Source: Prochlorococcus sp. AG-409-P19
GTDB lineage: Bacteria; Cyanobacteriota; Cyanobacteriia; PCC-6307; Cyanobiaceae
Assembly (NCBI GenBank): GCA_003215315.1
Contig: QCKO01000002.1
Location: 1-64,000 of the forward strand
Length of the DNA stretch: 64,000 nt
Direction of reading: 5' to 3'
In this document: in pieces, positions 15,820-26,097 of the stretch
Layout: the number at the start of each line of letters is the position of its first letter
Numbering within the stretch: position 1 is the first letter of the stretch
Position numbers and translations under genes: made by a program
Notes under the pieces: model-generated
Seen by the model: the letters and a program-made list of their open reading frames with translations, nothing else
What the model was told of the DNA's origin: nothing
The model's database searches: none

Positions 15820-15939
15820 ACGCAACAAAGACAAGAAGAACTTGATAATATTAAGGATTGTTGGGAGAGGTTAGAAGAGCAACAAGCTCTAGTCAATGTT
15901 CTTGCTCAAATTAAGAAAAAGAAAGTAAAAGCTCCTTAG
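15820..15939 (+). other. Headless open frame (39 codons)
   Basis: EELDNIKDCWERLEEQQALV... reads like a soluble helical protein, but the frame opens after TAA with no start codon. Probably a 5'-truncated gene. Confidence 0.35.
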
Positions 15940-16140
15940 TTAATACCGTAAATAGCTGAGATATAATTATGAAAGGGCAATTAGCCTCCCTCCCTTATCT
16001 TGTTACCCCTACCTCATAGGATCTATAGGAATAAAAATTCTCTAGTTATATTTTACGCACTTTAGTTCACGGAAGTGGACAACCAATCAGAGTTAAGGGA
16101 GCTGTACTGCATAGCAACTTCCTGTTCTCACTAAGCTTTC

Positions 16141-16290
16141 ATGAAATTAGAAATGAATTCAAGTAACAAGACCGATAATCACAGGTCTAATTACTTCAGA
16201 AGTGCAAGATTTGGGAAGATAATTGCTTACGGCATTGGTGTAAAGCTAATCCTTCTTACTGGATTACTTTTTTATATGATGGCTAATTAA
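16141..16290 (+). CDS. Small single-TM protein (49 aa)
   Basis: Charged, Asn/Ser-rich start (MKLEMNSSNKTDNHRSNYFR), then one helix (IIAYGIGVKLILLTGLLFYMMAN) to the end. Convergent with ureC, so it closes the accessory region before the urease locus. Confidence 0.55.
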   Translation: MKLEMNSSNKTDNHRSNYFRSARFGKIIAYGIGVKLILLTGLLFYMMAN

Positions 16291-16408
16291 GAAAACACGC
16301 TGATCAAAGTCATAAAAACTTGTTCCGATATCAATCGGCTATCAATTAGTCAAATGTTTAGTCTGATTTAGGCGGCTATTATGCTAAACATTTCGCTCAC
16401 TTTTCCAG

Positions 16409-18118
16409 TTAAAGCAATAGATATCTCTGTGCAAGAGGTAAAGATTCAGCTGGTTCACAAGTTAAAAGCTCGCCATTTGCAAAGACCTCATAAGTTTGAG
16501 GATCAACTTCTATTTTGGGCCTTGCATAATTGAGTTTCATTGATCTTTTGGATATATCTCTTGTGTTTTTTACAGCAGCACAAGATCGTTCTAATTTAAG
16601 TTTTTCCGGCACACCTGCGTTGATAGCAGATTCACTTAAGAATGTGAGGGAGCTTGTATTTATAGCTTTCCCAAAGGCGGAAAACATTGGTCGACCATGC
16701 ACTGGTTGAGGTGTAGGTATTGAGGCATTAGCATCTCCCATTTGTGCCCATGCAATAGATCCCCCTTTAACTACTAAATCTGGTTTTATCCCAAAAAAGC
16801 CTGGTTTCCAAAGTACTAAGTCAGCGAGTTTACCAACTTCTATAGAGCCAACATGACTACTGATTCCATGCGCTATTGCAGGATTAATAGTCACCTTTGA
16901 GATGTATCTTTTAATACGATGATTATCATTCCTCTCATTATCTTCTGGTAAAGAACCTCTTTGAATTTTCATTTTATGAGCAGTTTGAAATGTTCGACTA
17001 ATTACTTCTCCAACTCTTCCCATCGCTTGAGAGTCACTGGCGATAATAGAAAATGCTCCTAGGTCGTGGAGTATATCTTCAGCGGCAATAGTTTCACGAC
17101 GTATTCTTGATTCGGCAAATGCAACATCCTCAGGAATTTTTGGATCCAAGTGATGGCATACCATCAACATGTCTAAATGCTCTTCTAGAGTATTTAGTGT
17201 GTATGGTCTAGTAGGATTTGTACTGCTGGGAATAACATTAGATTCTCCACATATTTTGATAATGTCAGGAGCATGTCCGCCTCCAGCTCCTTCAGTATGG
17301 AAGGTATGAATTGTTCTTCCTTGGATTGCGCGAATTGTATCTTCGACAAACCCAGCTTCATTTAAGGTATCTGTATGAATACAAACTTGTACATCTAGTT
17401 GATCTGCAACAGTTAGGCAAGAATCAATACAAGCTGGTGTTGTCCCCCAGTCTTCGTGAAGTTTTAAACCACAAGCACCTGCTCTGACTTGTTCTTCTAG
17501 TGCAGATTTATTAGTTGCATTCCCTTTGCCAAAGTAACCCAAGTTAACTGGAAAGCCTTCTGCAGATTGAAGCATTCTTGCAATGTGGAATGCTCCAGGA
17601 GTACATGTTGTTGCATTAGTACCAGTAGCTGGACCTGTTCCTCCTCCTAGCATTGTTGTAACTCCACTAGCTATAGCTGTTTCTATTTGCTGTGGGCAAA
17701 TAAAATGAATGTGACTATCAATAGCTCCTGCTGTAATAATATTTCCTTCTCCAGCGATAGCTTCTGTACTAGGCCCTACAATTATATTTACACCTTGTTG
17801 AGTATCTGGGTTCCCAGCTTTTCCAATCCCTGAAATTTTTCCATCTTTAATGCCAATATCAGCTTTTACAATTCCCCACCAATCAAGAATTAGTGCATTA
17901 GTTATTACTGTATCAACTACTCCATTATCTCTAATTTGTTGTGATTGCCCCATGCCATCGCGAATAACCTTGCCTCCTCCAAATTTAACTTCGTCTCCAT
18001 ATTGAGTATGATCTTGTTCAACTTCGAGAATTAACTTGGTATCGGCAAGTCTAATGCGATCCCCTTTTGTAGGGCCATAAGTCTCAGCATAAGCTTGACG
18101 AGAAATTTTAAAAGGCAT
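16409..18118 (-). CDS. ureC: Urease alpha (catalytic) subunit
   Basis: Catalytic subunit of the cytoplasmic nickel urease, which hydrolyses urea to ammonia and carbamate. 569 aa is the standard length. All active-site residues are present: His136 and His138 (SHIHF), the carbamylated Lys219 (GLKLHEDWG), His248 (CIHTDT), His274 (FHTEG), Asp362 (ASDSQ), and the mobile-flap Cys321/His322 (MVCHHL). It is the last gene of ureDABC, 4 bp after ureB. Ni insertion needs the UreDEFG products encoded around it. Nothing suggests loss of function. Confidence 0.98.
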   Translation of the reverse strand: MPFKISRQAYAETYGPTKGDRIRLADTKLILEVEQDHTQYGDEVKFGGGKVIRDGMGQSQQIRDNGVVDTVITNALILDWWGIVKADIGIKDGKISGIGKAGNPDTQQGVNIIVGPSTEAIAGEGNIITAGAIDSHIHFICPQQIETAIASGVTTMLGGGTGPATGTNATTCTPGAFHIARMLQSAEGFPVNLGYFGKGNATNKSALEEQVRAGACGLKLHEDWGTTPACIDSCLTVADQLDVQVCIHTDTLNEAGFVEDTIRAIQGRTIHTFHTEGAGGGHAPDIIKICGESNVIPSSTNPTRPYTLNTLEEHLDMLMVCHHLDPKIPEDVAFAESRIRRETIAAEDILHDLGAFSIIASDSQAMGRVGEVISRTFQTAHKMKIQRGSLPEDNERNDNHRIKRYISKVTINPAIAHGISSHVGSIEVGKLADLVLWKPGFFGIKPDLVVKGGSIAWAQMGDANASIPTPQPVHGRPMFSAFGKAINTSSLTFLSESAINAGVPEKLKLERSCAAVKNTRDISKRSMKLNYARPKIEVDPQTYEVFANGELLTCEPAESLPLAQRYLLL

Positions 18119-18122
18119 TTTA

Positions 18123-18440
18123 TTAATGTAGTGAATCGTTTATAAGTCCGTTAAATCCATAAACCTTACGGTCTCCTGCGTAAGGCACTAGATCAACATC
18201 TCTTTGATCACCGGGTTCAAACCTGATAGCAGTACCAGCGGGGATATCTAATCTCTTGCCAATAGATCGTTGACGATCAAATTTAAGACCTCTATTAGAT
18301 TCAAAGAAATGATAATGAGAGCCTATTTGAATTGGTCTATCTGAAATATTAGCGACTTTAAGAGTTGTAACTTCTCTACCTTTATTTAATTCAATAAAAC
18401 CATCTTCGGGAATAAGTTCTCCAGGAATTAAATGTGACAT
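18123..18440 (-). CDS. ureB: Urease beta subunit
   Basis: Structural beta subunit of the three-subunit urease (UreABC)3. It shows the family's opening [20 protein letters not shown], then [19 protein letters not shown] and [19 protein letters not shown]. 105 aa is the normal length for bacteria with separate A, B and C chains. Tightly packed between ureA (10 bp) and ureC (4 bp), so one transcript sets equal subunit amounts. Confidence 0.97.
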   Translation of the reverse strand: MSHLIPGELIPEDGFIELNKGREVTTLKVANISDRPIQIGSHYHFFESNRGLKFDRQRSIGKRLDIPAGTAIRFEPGDQRDVDLVPYAGDRKVYGFNGLINDSLH

Positions 18441-18450
18441 GTTTTTTTAA

Positions 18451-18753
18451 TTAACTAATTGGATTGTGAAGTGTTACCAGCTTTGTCCCATCAGGAAAAA
18501 CTGCTTCTATTTGAACTTCATTGATTAGCTCGGGCACACCCTCCATAACTTGTTGTTTTGTGAGCCATGTTGTCCCCTCATTCATTAAAGTTGAGACACT
18601 TTTTCCATCCCTTGCACCTTCAAGTACTTGAAAGCTTAGCCAGGCAACAGCTTCAGGATGATTTAATTTAAGTCCTCTATTCAACCTTCGCTCTGCGAGG
18701 AGAGCAGCCGTAACTACAAGTAATTTGTCTTTTTCTTGAGGGCTTAAGTACAT
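18451..18753 (-). CDS. ureA: Urease gamma subunit
   Basis: Gamma subunit of urease, 100 aa. It begins [20 protein letters not shown] and carries the conserved [10 protein letters not shown] and [14 protein letters not shown] segments. It has a structural role at the trimer core. Lies 49 bp downstream of ureD and 10 bp upstream of ureB in the same operon. Confidence 0.97.
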   Translation of the reverse strand: MYLSPQEKDKLLVVTAALLAERRLNRGLKLNHPEAVAWLSFQVLEGARDGKSVSTLMNEGTTWLTKQQVMEGVPELINEVQIEAVFPDGTKLVTLHNPIS

Positions 18754-18802
18754 TTTCTAATTATTCCAATATTATTTTACTGAGAATCTGTTGATTAAAA
18801 GT

Positions 18803-19726
18803 TCATCGTGGACAATCTGTATCTGTTGATGCATTTTCTTGCATAGGCCAAATCCTCATATATCTAGGAATGCTTGATTTCCTTAAAGCTCTTGTAAGTT
18901 TCCAAATTCTATAAAACCAAAATCGAGCTGCTTGCGTTGATGAACCTCTATATCTTGCTGAGATTCCATTATTAAGCAGGCTACAAGTCATAAATCCCTC
19001 TAGCCCTTCTCTTTCTATCCGACATCCTTCTAATAAATTTGATAAGGATTGTTTATTTATACCTTTTGGTGTCACCCATGTTAATGATCCAAATACTGGC
19101 TGCTGGTCTAAACCATGAATTGATTCGAGCGCTTTACCGGATAATTCTAATCTATCACTGAATTCATATTGTTTCCCTTCGCTACTTTCTCTAAAGATTT
19201 CTAAAGATGATCTCCACACTCCACACCCAAGTTTTTCTCCTGCTGCAGTCCGTCCTAATCGAACCAAGTCGACACATAGGAAGCTTGATGTGTGATCCAA
19301 CTTGACAACCATATTCTGTTCAAAAAGACCGCCTTGGTAAATAATTAATTCTTGAGGCATCCATTCAAAGTCAGCATCTTTTTCAATATGAAAAAAACAA
19401 TTTTGATTTGCCCAGATCCCTTCAGGATTTAATTTTGACCTGCCTCTACTTCCATAAACTTTTTGAGCTGCAACTGAAGAACATATTGCACGGCTATTTT
19501 CTTCAGCATTTATATTTATTGCTAGTTGATCGCCTCCCACAATCCCTCCTGCACTGTGAAGAATTGGAACTACACACCTGCCATCTTCTGTGTTGTTGAA
19601 CACTTTCATTATTTTCAACGGAGCTTTGCACTTTGCTTGATGGATAGTTTTAAAATTGTCTATACCTCTTAATCCTGACTTGTTGAAAAGTCTTAGATCA
19701 CAAGTTCCATGCCATTTAGAAGTCAT
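18803..19726 (-). CDS. ureD: Urease accessory protein UreD
   Basis: Scaffold chaperone (also called UreH) that binds apo-urease and, with UreF and UreG, passes nickel into the active site. Recognised by HSAGGIVGGDQLAININ near residue 57, the FEWMPQELIIYQGG segment, and length of 307 aa. First gene of the minus-strand ureDABC unit. Its start faces ureE across a 98-bp gap, so the two halves of the locus share a divergent promoter region. Confidence 0.95.
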   Translation of the reverse strand: MTSKWHGTCDLRLFNKSGLRGIDNFKTIHQAKCKAPLKIMKVFNNTEDGRCVVPILHSAGGIVGGDQLAININAEENSRAICSSVAAQKVYGSRGRSKLNPEGIWANQNCFFHIEKDADFEWMPQELIIYQGGLFEQNMVVKLDHTSSFLCVDLVRLGRTAAGEKLGCGVWRSSLEIFRESSEGKQYEFSDRLELSGKALESIHGLDQQPVFGSLTWVTPKGINKQSLSNLLEGCRIEREGLEGFMTCSLLNNGISARYRGSSTQAARFWFYRIWKLTRALRKSSIPRYMRIWPMQENASTDTDCPR

Positions 19727-19824
19727 TGATTTGTCATTATTTTGGTCAAATAGTTATTGAGGGATAAGAATTCTCTAATCTTGTAGATATAACGTTAAAA
19801 TCTAAATCCACAACTAATTGAAGC
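19727..19824. promoter_or_regulatory. Divergent ureD/ureE promoter region
   Basis: 98 bp between divergent starts. It contains GTAGATATAACGTT, which keeps only the GTA half of the NtcA pattern GTA-N8-TAC. A degenerate NtcA site is possible, but the exact site is ahead of urtA. Confidence 0.4.
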
Positions 19825-20265
19825 TTGTCAGCCAAATTAATCTATCTCACAGAGAGAACAAGTGCTCAGACTAACGAAAATTGTCTGATATTACCTTTGT
19901 CTGCTAAAGAGAGGGGGCAACTACGAGGTAAAAGATACACATTAGATGGAATTGAGGTTATTTTAAATTTACCTCGAGGAGGTGGCAGGTTAATCCCTGG
20001 AGAGGTATTAAAAAGTGATAATTCATTATTTTATGTCACCATAGAGGCGGCTAAAGAGGATTTAATAAAAATAAGTTCAGACAATAGACTGAAATTATTG
20101 AAAGCTGCATATCATTTAGGTAATAGACATGTTGAGATAGAATTACACCAGCAAGAGATATGTTTGCTAAATGATATGGTTATGAGAAAGATGTTAGAAC
20201 GACAAGGATTTGAAATAGAAATTTCTCAAGGGGTTTTCTCTCCCGAGATTGGAGCTTATGAGTAG
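19825..20265 (+). CDS. ureE: Urease nickel chaperone UreE
   Basis: Metallochaperone that delivers Ni2+ to the UreDFG complex. 146 aa; N-terminal peptide-binding domain (LPLSAKERGQLRGKR) and C-terminal metal-binding domain with HLGNRHVEIE, which holds the conserved metal-site His. It lacks the His-rich C-terminal tail of enterobacterial UreE, as many cyanobacterial versions do, so it should carry few nickel ions. Start is TTG (19825); no better upstream or downstream start is seen. First gene of ureEFG. Confidence 0.93.
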   Translation: MSAKLIYLTERTSAQTNENCLILPLSAKERGQLRGKRYTLDGIEVILNLPRGGGRLIPGEVLKSDNSLFYVTIEAAKEDLIKISSDNRLKLLKAAYHLGNRHVEIELHQQEICLLNDMVMRKMLERQGFEIEISQGVFSPEIGAYE

Positions 20266-20286
20266 AATCCTTGAAAAAATGAATTA

Positions 20287-20958
20287 ATGCAACTTGAAGT
20301 TTTACAGTTATTGAGCCCTTCATTACCAGTCGGTGCTTTTAGTTATTCAGAAGGACTGGAGTATCTTGTTCAAAGTGAAATAGTAAATAACGAGAAGACT
20401 CTTTTTAATTGGATTGAAAGTGAACTGATTCGGGGTCAGCTAACAATTGAGGCAAGTTCACTTTCTTACATAATGAAAGATTTAGATAACTGGAGAATTA
20501 ACAATGATTCTCAATCAAAGCAAATCATCAAAGAATGGGATTCTTGGCTAAGTTCATTAAGAGATTCTTCAGAGGTTAGATCTCAACAATGTCAAATGGG
20601 TCAATCCTTATTACAGCTTCTTAGTGATCTGGATTATCCACTTCCTGATAACGACAAGAAATTCATATGGCCTGTTGCTTGGGCTTGGGCTGGGATATCT
20701 TGGGATATAAAACCAATTGATCTTATTGAGGGTTTTTTATATTCTTGGGTGGCTAATCAATTAAGCGCCGCATTAAGACTACTGTCTTTAGGGCCAACAA
20801 AAGCTCAACAAATGCAAAAGAAGTCCTTGTCACTTATCAAATCTCAATCAAAATATTTATTGCAACAAAATCCCAAAGAAATTTGGATTAGTGATATTGG
20901 TGCGATCATGTCACAACAATCGCATATAGAACTTTATTCAAAACTATTTAGAAGCTAA
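20287..20958 (+). CDS. ureF: Urease accessory protein UreF
   Basis: All-helical accessory protein that links UreD to the GTPase UreG and gates GTP hydrolysis during nickel insertion. Family start [20 protein letters not shown] is clear, and so is the end of the fold ([15 protein letters not shown]). 223 aa is normal. Stop and ureG start overlap by one base (TAATG), so translation is coupled. Confidence 0.95.
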   Translation: MQLEVLQLLSPSLPVGAFSYSEGLEYLVQSEIVNNEKTLFNWIESELIRGQLTIEASSLSYIMKDLDNWRINNDSQSKQIIKEWDSWLSSLRDSSEVRSQQCQMGQSLLQLLSDLDYPLPDNDKKFIWPVAWAWAGISWDIKPIDLIEGFLYSWVANQLSAALRLLSLGPTKAQQMQKKSLSLIKSQSKYLLQQNPKEIWISDIGAIMSQQSHIELYSKLFRS

Positions 20959-21563
20959 TGGAAAGTAAGTTAAGAGTAGGAATAGCTGGACCAGTAGGTT
21001 CTGGTAAAACGGCTATTATTCAGAGACTTTGTGAAAACCTTAGAGACAGATTAGAAATCGCAGTTGTAACAAACGATATATATACTCAGGAAGATGCAGA
21101 GTTTTTAACTAATTCAAATGCTTTGGCACCTGATCGGATAAAAGGTGTTGAAACTGGTGGGTGTCCTCATACGGCTATCAGAGAAGATTGTTCTATTAAT
21201 CGTATTGCGGTTGAAGAGCTAGAACAAAAATTTACCAAATTAGATTTAGTTTTTGTTGAAAGTGGTGGAGATAATCTTGCTGCTAGCTTTAGTCCCGAAT
21301 TAGTAGATTTATGCATTTATATTATTGATGTTGCCGCTGGAGATAAAATCCCCAGGAAAGGAGGACCTGGAATTACTCGTTCAGATTTATTAGTAATAAA
21401 TAAAATTGATCTCGCTGATATGGTCGGTGCAAGCTTAAAAGTGATGGAGAGAGACACTTTATTAATGAGGGGAAATCTTCCTTGGTGTTTCACAAACACC
21501 AAAACAGGGAAGGGCATAAAAACAATTGAAGAATTCTTGTGTAAACAGATACTTTTATCTTGA
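20958..21563 (+). CDS. ureG: Urease GTPase UreG
   Basis: SIMIBI-class GTPase that powers nickel insertion into urease. P-loop GPVGSGKT (residues 11-18), nickel-binding CPH motif ([11 protein letters not shown]), switch [15 protein letters not shown] and base-recognition NKIDLAD are all present. 201 aa is normal. Last accessory gene, 144 bp before urtA, with an NtcA-type site in that gap. Confidence 0.97.
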   Translation: MESKLRVGIAGPVGSGKTAIIQRLCENLRDRLEIAVVTNDIYTQEDAEFLTNSNALAPDRIKGVETGGCPHTAIREDCSINRIAVEELEQKFTKLDLVFVESGGDNLAASFSPELVDLCIYIIDVAAGDKIPRKGGPGITRSDLLVINKIDLADMVGASLKVMERDTLLMRGNLPWCFTNTKTGKGIKTIEEFLCKQILLS

Positions 21564-21569
21564 AATATA

Positions 21570-21583
21570 GTATCTATTAATAC
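21570..21583. promoter_or_regulatory. NtcA-binding site (GTA-N8-TAC)
   Basis: GTATCTATTAATAC is an exact match to the palindromic NtcA core, 7 bp after ureG and 124 bp before urtA. NtcA activates nitrogen-scavenging genes when 2-oxoglutarate is high. An imperfect -10 (TAGTGAAT, around 21601) lies near the expected distance. Known role of NtcA, inferred use here. Confidence 0.7.
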
Positions 21584-21706
21584 AGAAAATCATTTTCGGT
21601 TAGTGAATTAAGCCAAATAGTGTTCTTAGCTACAAAAGGTGGATATTGATTTTGATATTTTCCTGACGCCCAAAGGTGGGCAATTAACAATTTTAGTTAG
21701 TCATTC

Positions 21707-22984
21707 ATGAAGCTTTCAAAGCGCATTTTTGCAGGTTTAGCCACTACCTCATTAGCCCTAACTGTAACTGCTTGTGGAGGATCAGATACCTCTGGTAATT
21801 TTGATGACACCATAACGGTTGGAATCCTCCATTCTCTCTCGGGAACAATGGCAATCTCCGAGTCAACTCTTGTTGATACTGAGAAAATGGCTATTGAAGA
21901 GATAAATGCTGCAGGTGGAGTGAATGTTAACGGTAAAAAATATAAAATTAAGTATATCGTTGAAGATGGAGCCTCAGATTGGCCTACCTTTGCTGAAAAG
22001 TCTAAGAAGTTAATCGATCAAGATGGAGTGCCTGTTGTATTTGGTGGTTGGACGTCTGCAAGTCGTAAGGCAATGCTTCCTGTTTATGAATCTAAGGACG
22101 CGTTCCTTTATTATCCGATCCAATATGAAGCTCAAGAGTGCTCTAATAATATCTTCTACACTGGAGCGACTCCTAATCAACAATCTGAACCTGCTACAGA
22201 CTTCATGTATAAGCGCTCACCAGCAGCAGGAGGAGATTTTTTCTTAGTGGGATCTGACTATGTTTTCCCAAGAACTTCTAATACAATCACTAAAGCTCAA
22301 GTAAAACAACTTGGTGGAAAAGTTGTTGGTGAAGATTATCTTCCTTTAGGAAATACAGAGGTAGCACCAATTATTTCAAAGATAAAAGTTGCTCTTCCAG
22401 ATGGTGGAATCATTATTAACACTTTGAATGGTGATCAAAACGTAGCCTTTTTCAAACAAATTCAGGATGCAGGAATAACTCCATCGAATGGTTACTATGT
22501 AATGAACTATTCAATTGCAGAAGAAGAGATTAGTACCATTGGGCCTGAGTTCCTTGAGGGCCATTATGGTGCTTGGAACTACATGATGTCTATTGATACT
22601 CCAGCTTCTAAGAAGTTTGCTAAGAGCTTTAAGAAGAGATGGGGTAGTGATCGTGTTGTAGCCGACCCACAAGAATCAGCTTATAACATGGTTTATCTAT
22701 GGAAGCAAGCAGTGGAAGATGCCGGCACCTTTGACAATAATGCTGTTAGAGAAGCTTTAGTTGGACAGACATTCGATGCTCCACAAGGGCCAGTAGAAGT
22801 TATGCCTAATCATCACTTATCTCAAACAGTGAGAATTGGTGAAATTAACTCTAAAGGTGGGTTTACTATTCTCGAAGAAACAGGAGTCGTTAAACCACAA
22901 GCATGGAATCAAAAACATCCAAGTTCAAAAGGTTACGCTTGCGATTGGACTGATCCTAAGAAAGGCGAAAAATACAAGTTATGA
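21707..22984 (+). CDS. urtA: Urea ABC transporter binding protein
   Basis: Periplasmic, lipid-anchored receptor of the high-affinity urea transporter UrtABCDE. Lipobox around LTVTAC (Cys about 23), then the leucine/amide-binding fold: TVGILHSLSGTMAISES, GGWTSASRKAMLPVYE, YEAQECSNNIFYTGA. 425 aa is normal for UrtA. First gene of the urt operon, downstream of ureG, and preceded by an NtcA-type site. A stem-loop after it should keep its transcript more abundant than those of the permeases. Confidence 0.96.
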   Translation: MKLSKRIFAGLATTSLALTVTACGGSDTSGNFDDTITVGILHSLSGTMAISESTLVDTEKMAIEEINAAGGVNVNGKKYKIKYIVEDGASDWPTFAEKSKKLIDQDGVPVVFGGWTSASRKAMLPVYESKDAFLYYPIQYEAQECSNNIFYTGATPNQQSEPATDFMYKRSPAAGGDFFLVGSDYVFPRTSNTITKAQVKQLGGKVVGEDYLPLGNTEVAPIISKIKVALPDGGIIINTLNGDQNVAFFKQIQDAGITPSNGYYVMNYSIAEEEISTIGPEFLEGHYGAWNYMMSIDTPASKKFAKSFKKRWGSDRVVADPQESAYNMVYLWKQAVEDAGTFDNNAVREALVGQTFDAPQGPVEVMPNHHLSQTVRIGEINSKGGFTILEETGVVKPQAWNQKHPSSKGYACDWTDPKKGEKYKL

Positions 22985-23007
22985 TGAATTTTTAATTTAT
23001 GCTTCCT

Positions 23008-23033
23008 AATAAGGAGTCTTTTGGCTCCTTATT
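23008..23033 (+). terminator. urtA-urtB intercistronic stem-loop
   Basis: Perfect 9-bp stem AATAAGGAG / CTCCTTATT with an 8-nt loop and no long T-run. In binding-protein operons such hairpins stabilise the upstream mRNA or cause partial termination. Confidence 0.75.
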
Positions 23034-23059
23034 AACTATAAAAAATATGAAGTAAGCTA

Positions 23060-24217
23060 GTGCAACTTATTCTTGAAAGTCTTTTTAATGGTGTTGCTAT
23101 TGGCTCTGTTTTGCTTATTGCAGCACTGGGATTAGCAATTGTTTTTGGGCTAATGGGTGTCATTAACCTTGCTCATGGTGAATTAATGATGCTTGGAGCT
23201 TATTCAACTTACATCACTCAATTAATCTTCAAACAAGTTTCTTTTTTAAACCCATTTTATGATTCCTACGTCATTGTTTCTATTGGTATTGCTTTTTTAG
23301 TTAGTGGGACAGTCGGTATTCTTTTAGAACGTACAGTTATTAGACGTCTCTATGGAAGCCCTCTTGAGACTCTTTTGGCAACTTGGGGAGTTAGTCTGAT
23401 ACTTCAACAATTTGTTAGGAGCGTTCCACTTGCATATGGAAGTGGACTGGTTATAGCAATTTTTATTAGTTTATTTACGCCATTAATTTTATCTGATGAA
23501 TTACTTCATGGTGCAAAAGGTAAATTAATCAGGGCATGTACTTGGGGTGTCTCTGCATTGATAGGCGTAGGAACAGGTGGTGTCTTATCATCTTTAGTCA
23601 GTAAGCTTAGTCGAGCAAGTGCAAGAAATGTTGATGTTACAGCTCCCTCATGGATGAGAGGAGGAATTGACTTCTTGGGAAGTACTTATCCTAAAACTCG
23701 TCTTTTAATAATTCTGATCACACTAATATCTGTTCTTGTTGTTATTTTCTTTCTTGACAAAACAGCTTGGGGGCTTCGGATTAGAGCAGTCACTCAAAAT
23801 AGGCCCATGAGTGAGTGTTTAGGTATCTCAACTGAGAAAGTAGATATTATTACTTTTGGTATTGGTTCTGGTCTTGCTGGCGTAGCGGGAGTGGCCGTAT
23901 CACTTCTTGGTTCGGTTGGTCCAAATGTTGGAGTAAATTATATCGTTGGATGTTTTATGGTTGTAGTTCTTGGGGGAGTAGGGAATTTATTAGGAACCAT
24001 ACTTGCTTCTTTATCTATTGGTCTAATGACTGATTTAATTGGAGCAGGAAGACTTTTAACGATTTGGCCAGATATGCCTTCACCTTTAGCCTCAACAGTA
24101 GATTTCTTTGCGACAACAAGCATGGCAAGAGTCATGATATTTGCTCTAATAGTTTTATTTTTGCAATTTAGTCCAACTGGGATGTTCCCTCAGAAAGGAA
24201 GAATGGTGGAGTCTTGA
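23060..24217 (+). CDS. urtB: Urea ABC transporter permease UrtB
   Basis: Inner-membrane permease, LivH-type, 385 aa, about eight or more helices. The family signature GVINLAHGELMMLGAYSTY lies near residue 32 and the late loop VVVLGGVGNLLGTI near residue 300. GTG start at 23060. Works with UrtC as the membrane pore; 3 bp before urtC. Confidence 0.95.
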   Translation: MQLILESLFNGVAIGSVLLIAALGLAIVFGLMGVINLAHGELMMLGAYSTYITQLIFKQVSFLNPFYDSYVIVSIGIAFLVSGTVGILLERTVIRRLYGSPLETLLATWGVSLILQQFVRSVPLAYGSGLVIAIFISLFTPLILSDELLHGAKGKLIRACTWGVSALIGVGTGGVLSSLVSKLSRASARNVDVTAPSWMRGGIDFLGSTYPKTRLLIILITLISVLVVIFFLDKTAWGLRIRAVTQNRPMSECLGISTEKVDIITFGIGSGLAGVAGVAVSLLGSVGPNVGVNYIVGCFMVVVLGGVGNLLGTILASLSIGLMTDLIGAGRLLTIWPDMPSPLASTVDFFATTSMARVMIFALIVLFLQFSPTGMFPQKGRMVES

Positions 24218-24220
24218 TTT

Positions 24221-25348
24221 ATGAAAATTATCTCTACAAAAAAACGTTGGATCAACCTATTTATATGGATAGTAATCATTGCCTTAATTATTGCTGCACC
24301 AATATTTCTTCCTGTTTTCAGATTGAATCTCCTGGGTAGATATCTATCCCTTGCAATTGTTGCTCTTGGAGTTGATTTGATTTGGGGATTTACTGGAATG
24401 TTGAGCTTAGGGCAAGGAATCTTCTTTGCTTTAGGTGGATATTGTTCTGCAATGTTCCTTCAATTGAATAGTTCGCAAGCATTTCCCCATGGCATTCCAG
24501 AATTCTTTGGTTTATATGGCGTCGAAAAACTTCCATTTTTCTGGGAACCTTTTAGGAATTCAATTTTTACTCTTATATCTATTTGGTTGCTACCTGCAAG
24601 CATTGCTGGTCTTCTTGGTTATTTGGTTTTCAGAAATAGAATAAAAGGTGTTTATTTTTCCATCCTTACACAAGCAGCTCTTCTTGTTTTCTTCAATTTC
24701 TTTAATGGTCAACAGAAGCTGATTAATGGAACAAATGGTTTAAAAACAGACGTGACTCAGCTATTTGGACAGATGGTAGGTTCAGAAATAATGCAAAGAT
24801 GGTTCTTTTGGATAACAGCTACCTTAGTAATATTTGCATGGTTTTTTGCACGTTGGATTGTTCGCGATAGATTTGGAGATGTCTTAATTGGAATTAGAGA
24901 TGATGAATCTAGAGTACGTTTTACTGGTTACAATCCAGTTGTTTTTAAAACAATAATCTTCTCCATAGCAGGGGGATTAGCAGGAATTTCAGGGGCCTTG
25001 TATACAGTTCAATCTGGGATAGTCTCACCTCAATTTATGACTGTACCTTTTTCTATTGAAATGGTTATTTGGGTTGCTGTTGGAGGAAGAGGAACTTTGC
25101 TTGGAGCTATCCTTGGAGCTGTGTTTATAAATTATGCAAAAAGTTTAGTTAGTGAAGCACTACCCGCTAGCTGGATGTTTATACAAGGTGGATTATTTAT
25201 TCTTGTTGTAACAGCACTCCCCGAGGGGGTTTTAGGTTGGGTTAGAAGAGGTGGCCTCAAAGAATTACTTTGTTTGATAGGCATTAATAAAAAATTAGAA
25301 ACATATCCAAGTCTTGAAGTTAATGAACAAGGTGAGGTGAAATCATGA
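24221..25348 (+). CDS. urtC: Urea ABC transporter permease UrtC
   Basis: LivM-type permease, 375 aa, multi-spanning. Family segments: ALGVDLIWGFTGMLSLGQGIFF and the late WVAVGGRGTLLGAILGA. Pairs with UrtB. Its stop overlaps the urtD start (ATGA at 25345-25348), showing translational coupling. Confidence 0.95.
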   Translation: MKIISTKKRWINLFIWIVIIALIIAAPIFLPVFRLNLLGRYLSLAIVALGVDLIWGFTGMLSLGQGIFFALGGYCSAMFLQLNSSQAFPHGIPEFFGLYGVEKLPFFWEPFRNSIFTLISIWLLPASIAGLLGYLVFRNRIKGVYFSILTQAALLVFFNFFNGQQKLINGTNGLKTDVTQLFGQMVGSEIMQRWFFWITATLVIFAWFFARWIVRDRFGDVLIGIRDDESRVRFTGYNPVVFKTIIFSIAGGLAGISGALYTVQSGIVSPQFMTVPFSIEMVIWVAVGGRGTLLGAILGAVFINYAKSLVSEALPASWMFIQGGLFILVVTALPEGVLGWVRRGGLKELLCLIGINKKLETYPSLEVNEQGEVKS

Positions 25349-26097
25349 ATTCTCCATTATTAGAGCTAAAGCAAATTTCAGTTAGTTTTGAAGGATTTCT
25401 TGCACTTAATGATCTTAATCTAGTTTTGAATAAAGGAGATCTTAGGGCAGTTATTGGTCCAAATGGCGCGGGTAAAACTACATTTTTAGATGTGATTACC
25501 GGGAAAGTAATCCCAACTAAAGGCGATGTGATTTTTAAAGAGAAATCGTTGCTTGGACAAAAAGAGTATCGTATAGCTCGTAAAGGTATTGGTAGGAAAT
25601 TTCAAAGCCCTAGAATATTTGAAAATTTATCTGTAAAAGAAAATTTAGCTCTATCAGTTAGCAGGCCTAAAACTCCCTTTTCATTATTAATCAATAATTT
25701 AAAGGTTAAACAACTTGATGAAATTCAACACTTAATGAGTATTGTTAATCTCCAACCTAAAGCCAATATCAAAGCAGGAGCTCTATCCCATGGCCAAAAA
25801 CAATGGCTTGAAATTGCAATGTTAGTAGGACAAGATCCAGACCTTTTACTTGTAGATGAACCTGTCGCAGGTTTAACAGATGAAGAAACAGATTTAACTG
25901 CTGATCTTCTTAAATCTTTATCTGGTGATCATACTGTTTTAGTTATTGATCATGATATGGAATTTATTCGTAGACTTGATTGCCCAGTTAGTGTTTTACA
26001 TCAAGGACATCTATTAACAGAGGGATCTATGAATGATATACAAAAAGACCCGTTAGTGATAGAAATTTATTTAGGGCAATCTGAGGAGGCATTTTAA
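25345..26097 (+). CDS. urtD: Urea ABC transporter ATPase UrtD
   Basis: Cytoplasmic ATPase of the LivG type, 250 aa. Walker A GPNGAGKTT, ABC signature-equivalent LSHGQKQWLEI, Walker B LLLVDEPVAGL and the switch His (VIDHDME) are present. Overlaps urtC by 4 bp and urtE by 1 bp (TAATG). Confidence 0.96.
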   Translation: MNSPLLELKQISVSFEGFLALNDLNLVLNKGDLRAVIGPNGAGKTTFLDVITGKVIPTKGDVIFKEKSLLGQKEYRIARKGIGRKFQSPRIFENLSVKENLALSVSRPKTPFSLLINNLKVKQLDEIQHLMSIVNLQPKANIKAGALSHGQKQWLEIAMLVGQDPDLLLVDEPVAGLTDEETDLTADLLKSLSGDHTVLVIDHDMEFIRRLDCPVSVLHQGHLLTEGSMNDIQKDPLVIEIYLGQSEEAF

